Origin: Pardosa pseudoannulata
Lineage: Eukaryota; Arthropoda; Arachnida; Araneae; Lycosidae
NCBI GenBank assembly: GCA_032207245.1
Contig: CM063508.1
Location: 117,083,286-117,147,285 of the forward strand
DNA: 64,000 bases
Reading direction: 5' to 3'
In this document: positions 57,327-64,000 of the stretch, one piece after another
Position numbering within the stretch: the first letter of the stretch is position 1
How the letters are laid out: each line of letters opens with the position of its first letter
Notes under the pieces: model-generated
Told to the model about the DNA's origin: nothing
What the model saw: the letters and a program-made list of their open reading frames with translations, nothing else
The model's database searches: none
Made by a program: the position numbers and the translations under genes

Positions 57327-60105
57327 TAGTGACTATATATACAAATTTTTTGCAATAAAATTGAAACTTTTGGAATAAAACCGCTTCTTGTTGTCCTATT
57401 TTTCCCAAATAAAAGATTTTTAAAATGTTTACTATAAAATCCATTTAAAGTTCTTATTAGAGGAAATGTTTAAGAATTTATTACTGGAGCTGTTTAAAAA
57501 TAATCTAATCTAATTTTATAAATAAGACTTTTCTGTTTTTCTACTACTATAAACAAAATTTTGCCATGAACAATTAAAATGCTTTTGGCCATTTTATGCT
57601 TATGATCAATGAGCCGTCAATCTAATCAACAACAGTGTGTCTGTGTCTTGCAAATTTATATGAATTAAGAATCAAATTCGAGTGATATATCACTTTCTCA
57701 AAATTTACATCCTTGTAATTAAACTCAAAACTACCTTACAAGTTTAAAATAGTGCTATTTATTCTGTAAACAGTTCTGTAGATCTAATAACTACAGCTTT
57801 TGAAATAATCATCGATAACAGAATAATAAGCTGGTATTAGTGGCTAATTTATTGCGAGTTCCAAAATGTACTCTCCCACTTTTACCAAGAGTTACTTTTA
57901 CCTACTTCACATTTATTATTTTTGTCTTATTCTATTTCAAACTTTTCACATATGTATGCTCACGATCTTTTTTCCCTTTACTTGATGCGAACTAAATTGC
58001 TATCTATAAAGATAGTTACATTCAAAGCAATCGTACAGCTTCTATGATATGGTTGATACTTTACCTAACGATTCTAAATTAAAAGCAAAGCAAATGTGTG
58101 TCATAAGATTATTTACTTTTTATTTATTAAGAAATTTCTTTCTGAAAAAAAGTTACAGCGTATTAAACAAAAATTTGACACCATTCCAAATAACTCAATT
58201 TTAAAACAAAAACTTAAAATTAAAGGATTGTTTATTAATATGGCCTATTTCAGAAGTAATTTCTGGTCATTTAAATGCCATTTTCGATTTGCCAGTTAAA
58301 GAATATCTTTCGTCTCAGTGATCTTTTGAACACCGAAACGCTGTAGGAAAGAAAACTGCTTTAGATATCAAGCTTTATATTTCAAAATGGAAATACTATA
58401 ATTAAGAAAAAGTAATGCTTTATTTTTCACAAAAATCCGTCACTTTGGATGCTTTAAAAGGTAGTAGAGTAAAATACTTTAAAATATTTTCAGAATTCCT
58501 TTATTAATAACAGAGGTGGAGAACCTTTTAATCATTAATGACCACATTTGAATTGGATAATAAAAAATGAGGCCGCATAAATTGTTAAACGTACAAATGC
58601 GACTTTTAATATGTTATTATAATTTTTGTATAGTTTTATCAATCAATTACATCATATCAATTACATTATATAGGAATAACAATAAAATAGTTTTAAGCAA
58701 TTATTTAACTTAAATACTTGTAAAATAAAATACTTTTTGTGTTCACACAAGCGTAAAAGCTTACTGTAACATTAATTTTTAATTATTTTTAATACACATT
58801 TTTAATGCGAGAACATGGACAAGTATCGTGTATGTTTTATAGGAGGACGATAAAAGGGTTACCAAAATGATGAAATCGAGTTGCCAAAAATAATTATCGT
58901 TTTAGGATTTGTTTCTACTAATGTGTAATGGATTGCTTCTACGAATCTGCTTAATTAATTTATTTAACGCTTTTTTTAATTTTTTAGAACAGATAAATTA
59001 GCTGCTTCAGAAAGTTTTAAATATTGTAATTTTTGGTTGCCTTGCTAAAAATAAATCCAAAGCATCTTCCTTATTAAGCTTAATTCATCTTTTCAAAGTT
59101 AGAAAATATTTTCTGTTCAAATCATTCAGTATTATAGAAATTGTTTCATTTTTTTTCTATCTTTAAATATTCGTTTTAGTTTTAGAAACAAACCTATGCT
59201 TGGATTATTATGAATGGGTCGAGATATTCGGAGTTTTTTTGGGGGGAGACTGTACATATTAAAAGACAAATTTAAATAAAAAGAATAAGTAGAAGTATTT
59301 TTAAATAAATTTATTACCTTTAAAAATACAATAAAAATAATAGTACTTAGTTACAAAAAACTATCATAACAGCAATACAGTTCTATTATTTTTCAAATTG
59401 TTGTTATGTATAAATCTAAATATTAATTAATGCAAGAATTATCTTTTAAGGTTGCTGCCCTACCTCACCTGTGCCAAATGCATTAGGAGTCTCCTATAAG
59501 GTTGAAATGAGAAAGAGGGTTAAATCTCTGATTTTTATTAATTCTAAATCATCATTATCGTTACAGTAAACTATGCACGGAGTCATGTAATAGCTTCTTT
59601 AGATCTATCTCTTCACTCAGCGAATTTCTTAATTCGCAAGGGTGATTGGTAAGAATATTTATCTAAAGTTATTACGTTCAGAAATTGATGTACCGGTTTT
59701 AATGAAAATTCACATAATCTCACTTCAAATATAAGTATATTAGAATGTGAAACAAGCGGAAAAGAAATTCACTCATTTCTCAAAGGAGAAAAAAGAACAA
59801 AACAGTGATTACGTATATGAGGAAAGGCGATCGGAAAGAACTCTTAATAGGAGAAAGAAATACGTCGCTGAAAGGTCTAAAATGGATAAAGAAAATTGAA
59901 ATTATTTAACTCAACTTAAGCTACACAGTTGTAATTTTGCTAGAGTTCAGCTTTCTAATAAGGCTAAAGTATATAATTTCAGAATATTGTTTTTGCCTTA
60001 TAATTATTCTTAAGGACAGTTGGAAGGTCTATACCAGAGGTCGGAAGACTTTCGAGATAGAAGAATCAAACTTGCAACCCAAACTGATGAAGGTATCCGA
60101 GAGCC

Positions 60106-60108
<3 letters not shown>
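57327..60108. other. Unannotated AT-rich sequence, 2.8 kb
   Basis: No supported gene. 'cagaggtggagaacctttt' near 58513, followed by 'gaggccgcataaatt', resembles one end of a hAT-type element, but no second end was found. Frames at 58096-58299 and 59937-60341 have no motif. Confidence 0.5.

Positions 60109-60178
<70 letters not shown>
60109..60178. repeat. (TA)n microsatellite
   Basis: About 34 TA units, responsible for the Y/I runs in overlapping plus-strand frames. Confidence 0.97.
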
Positions 60179-60181
<3 letters not shown>

Positions 60182-61126
60182 TATCGGTACAGTATACAGA
60201 GGCAAAACTCTTAAAGAGCCTCAAACATCCGTGCAAAGAGCCGCATTTGACTTGTGGCTTGCCAACCTACCTATATCTACCATATTAATGTATTTTTGGT
60301 TTTTATCATTCTCTATCTTCTTTTTTTTTAAATTTGAATAATTTTAACACTATTTTCCCTTTAGATCATTATAAATTGCCATAGCTATCTCTAATTATTT
60401 GTTAACGGTCTATACATTTTAGTCTTTTTGGCAGTAATAAGCCTAAACCTATACCTGATTTTTCCAAAACTTTCATTTTAATACAAATGACTTTGTTTTT
60501 AAAAAGGTCACAAAATCATAAATATATAATTGACGCCATTCATTCTATATGAATTCAAATAACCTTATTTAACCTCTCATTTAGATTTTGTATTTTTCCA
60601 CGAAGACACTTTTTAAAGATATCTGAATGATAAAAGTCACAAAATATTGGTCTCATAGCTTAAACGACTGCTACTAGGAGATTAATTTTATGTTTAAAAG
60701 ATTCTTCTAAAACCTTACCTTTCTTAAACTTACACTATGATTCGTCTCCAGCACATCATATACACATGGTTAACGAGTGAAACGTGTCGTAAACAAAGGA
60801 ATAACTCAGAAAAATTTAACTTTTCTTTGTCATAGACACAAAATGGATATAACAAAACCAATGTAAAGAAAGGAAAAGACAGATTCAAAACATCAAATAT
60901 TATAAAATAATTTTTTTTCACGAATTTGCTGTCCATTTGCCTTTAAATCCCTCATTCATCATAAATGAGCGTGTGCTAAACTAAATTTATTTTTCAGACT
61001 TGAATACAAAAGGGTAAATTCTGTTCTACAAAAGAAAAATTATAGCTATCTATTTTGGCTCGAAATTTCAAAATGGCAGCGCAAATATTTGTGACAAGAA
61101 AGGAAAAGAGATTGAATATTTTGGTA
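60179..61126. other. Unannotated AT-rich sequence
   Basis: No gene or recognised repeat. Confidence 0.5.
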
Positions 61127-61312
61127 TAGCACAAACGACGACGAATGAGTAAGGCGATTGTTTCAGTCTGGTACTAGAGTTCATGGGTTCGAATCCCACA
61201 TCTGACATAGTAACCGTTTATAATCGTTTCTCAGCTGTAGATCCCTGTCCAGTTAGTCCTCGTATGGCAAAAAAAGTAGACTGTACTGCTCCAAACCAAA
61301 GAAAACCTCAGA
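61127..61312 (+). repeat. SINE-1 copy
   Basis: 'acgaatgagtaaggcgattg' (diverged head), B box 'gggttcgaatcccaca', 'tctgacatagtaaccg', 'ttagtcctcgtatggcaaaaaaagtagactgtactgctccaaacc'. Full length but diverged; no target duplication is clear. Confidence 0.8.
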
Positions 61313-61827
61313 TGAGATGAGTCACTTCAAACCTAAATTTAGATGGATAGAAAGAACTCAAGTTCATATAGCCGATGCATGCAAATTTCCTTAAAAAAAA
61401 GGAGAGAAATCAAAACCTATCTAGAAACTGGAATTAGATAAGTTCTACAAAGAGTATGTTCGAGGAGAAACTTACAAGTCAAGATCAAGTGCTTAATTTC
61501 TTTCATATCGATCCTTTTCGTCAATACGATGAATAAGACGAAACGTGCTTGATGAAAGATTAGGGCGATGTTTTTTGAGGATAAAATATTCACCTTTTTT
61601 CATTTCCGTTGTCTTGCATAATTAATTGCAAAATTTCAAAAAAATTATTCCTTTTTACCTACAAAATAAAGAAATTATTAAAATAGAGAAAAATTTAAAT
61701 GTTCACATTCCAACAGAAACACCATCTATATCTTGATGAATTCTGACAAGTATCCCTTTATGTCTGTATCTACGTACAAGGAAACTCCAATTTTGAACGT
61801 TAGATATCCATTTTAACCATTCCTGAA

Positions 61828-61980
61828 AGAGTTTTCCTCTCTGGAGTTCGAGGGTTAGAATCCCACTGCTGACATGGATGGTCGTAGTCGTTCGGAATCA
61901 GCTTTAATCAGTATCTCCCGGTCTTACTAGCCCTAAGCAAAACAGTAGACCTTAGCGCTCTCAAACAAACCAAACCAACC
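61828..61980 (+). repeat. SINE-1 copy
   Basis: B-box region 'gagggttagaatcccactgc', 'tgacatggatggtcgtagtcg', 'aatcagctttaatcagtatc', 'tagccctaagcaaaacagtagaccttagcgctc' and a repeated (CAAAC)n tail. The head is degenerate. Confidence 0.85.
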
Positions 61981-62464
61981 AAACTCTTGATGTCTGTACA
62001 TACATACGAAGAAACTCACGTATCTCGCATAACTTGAAAACTCAAAACGCTTTTGAGTTAATAAGCCCCATAAGGTCGGAATTTTTTTTATTTGGGATTG
62101 TTATAACGTCTAGTTGTGCATTTACCCTTTTTATTGTAATCTACAATCTATATAGCGAAAAACTTTCAGTATAACGCCTATTATCGCTCTGGGGCATACC
62201 TCAAAAAAAAAAAATTAACTGTAAGAAGTCGAAATTTTGTATTTAAGTCTACTATAACATCTAGTCGTGCTTCTTCTCTTTAGATTATAATCTGAACTCA
62301 ATATTACGAAAAAAATTCAATATATCATATATGAACGTTCTGAAGCATAACTCAATGATTCATAGCCGAAAAATATTGAACTTTTGTATTTAAGTTTGTT
62401 TCTGATTGATTTAAACGATCAATAAAAAAATCGTTTTATTGATATTTATCATTTACATGGGATT
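61981..62464. other. Unannotated AT-rich sequence
   Basis: A weak internal repetition of 'ttgtatttaag(t)' with 'ctataac.tctagt.gtgc' near 62100 and 62240-62270 suggests an old local duplication of about 150 bp. No gene. Confidence 0.45.
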
Positions 62465-63790
<1,326 letters not shown>

Positions 63791-64000
63791 ATATAAAAAT
63801 CCTTTATTTCCATGTGACTGACCCAAGCACAAATAAAATAAATTTAGGCTAGTTTCTTAATTTTCAGGTTAATTTAGATGGCCGTAAACATCTTCGAAAG
63901 ATCCCAGCTCTTAACTCGAATCCACAGCGTAACACACACACGCGCTCGCACTCTTTTTATGACTTCGAGAGTTACTGTAATTACAATTCGCTACATAATG
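63791..64000. other. Unannotated sequence at the window edge
   Basis: Slightly higher GC with 'cacacacacgcgctcgcac' near 63930; no gene seen, and the region continues beyond the window. Confidence 0.5.

Noticed and set aside
58505..58620. hAT-like element starting CAGAGGTGGAGAACC
   Set aside because: One end resembles hAT termini, but no inverted partner or 8-bp duplication was found. The same applies to 11427 (CAGTGATGGGCAAC), 21535 and the pogo-like words near 48286.

Overview
The window reads as non-coding DNA from a large, AT-rich invertebrate nuclear genome, most probably an arthropod. The supporting signs are the mix of transposon types (piggyBac-like TTAA elements, mariner-like, hAT MITE, Helitrons, an RTE-like LINE, two tRNA-headed SINE families), long (TA)n tracts and several local satellite arrays. 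A chelicerate such as a spider would fit, but that is a guess; nothing in the window fixes the species. There is no bacterial-style gene organisation. I found no intact host gene, rRNA, tRNA or CRISPR array. The longest open frames are mostly translations of (TA)n repeats or chance frames.

Layout. 0-7 kb: AT-rich sequence with a duplicated coding-like fragment (912 and 1778), microsatellites, a SINE-2 copy split by an inverted-repeat element (3693-4975) and a 145-bp repeat cluster (5.1-6.3 kb). 7-13.4 kb: a mariner-like element whose terminal unit is tandemly triplicated, one candidate host terminal exon on the minus strand (8641-8933), a TTAA element, a 1.2-kb solo LTR and a 250-bp duplication. 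14-18 kb: a 474-bp tandem duplication abutting SINE-2, then a repeat of about 500 bp. 18.7-21.5 kb: a satellite with two monomer sizes (about 331 and 189 bp). 23-24.2 kb: the most gene-like unique sequence, with two perfect CRE octamers. 24.3-29.2 kb: a 5-kb array of about 14 monomers of about 322 bp, carrying a hAT MITE and two copies of a TTAA MITE spread by later duplication. 30.6-31.9 kb: a seven-copy array of about 180 bp, cut off by a SINE.

33-41.7 kb: a TTAA element nested inside the end of another, SINE-2, a Helitron, a 5'-truncated RTE-like LINE with a 14-bp target duplication, an 800-bp tandem duplication and another TTAA element. 44-50 kb: SINEs, a hAT MITE with a perfect 8-bp target duplication, and small duplications. 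50-57.3 kb: a Helitron-rich block. One Helitron sits inside a tandemly duplicated TTAA element. A second (2.6 kb, with the remnant of a Pif1-type helicase) itself contains a third Helitron and a SINE. 57.3-64 kb: mostly unrecognised AT-rich DNA with two SINEs, and a roughly 0.7-kb tandem duplication with a perfect 20-bp inverted repeat at its junction.

No genes here work together as a pathway. What the sequence records best is the order of insertions: several nested pairs can be dated relative to each other because a related copy shows the uninterrupted site. I did not find a new protein-coding system. The most informative items are the nested Helitrons, the nested TTAA elements, and the satellite that duplicated after acquiring a MITE.
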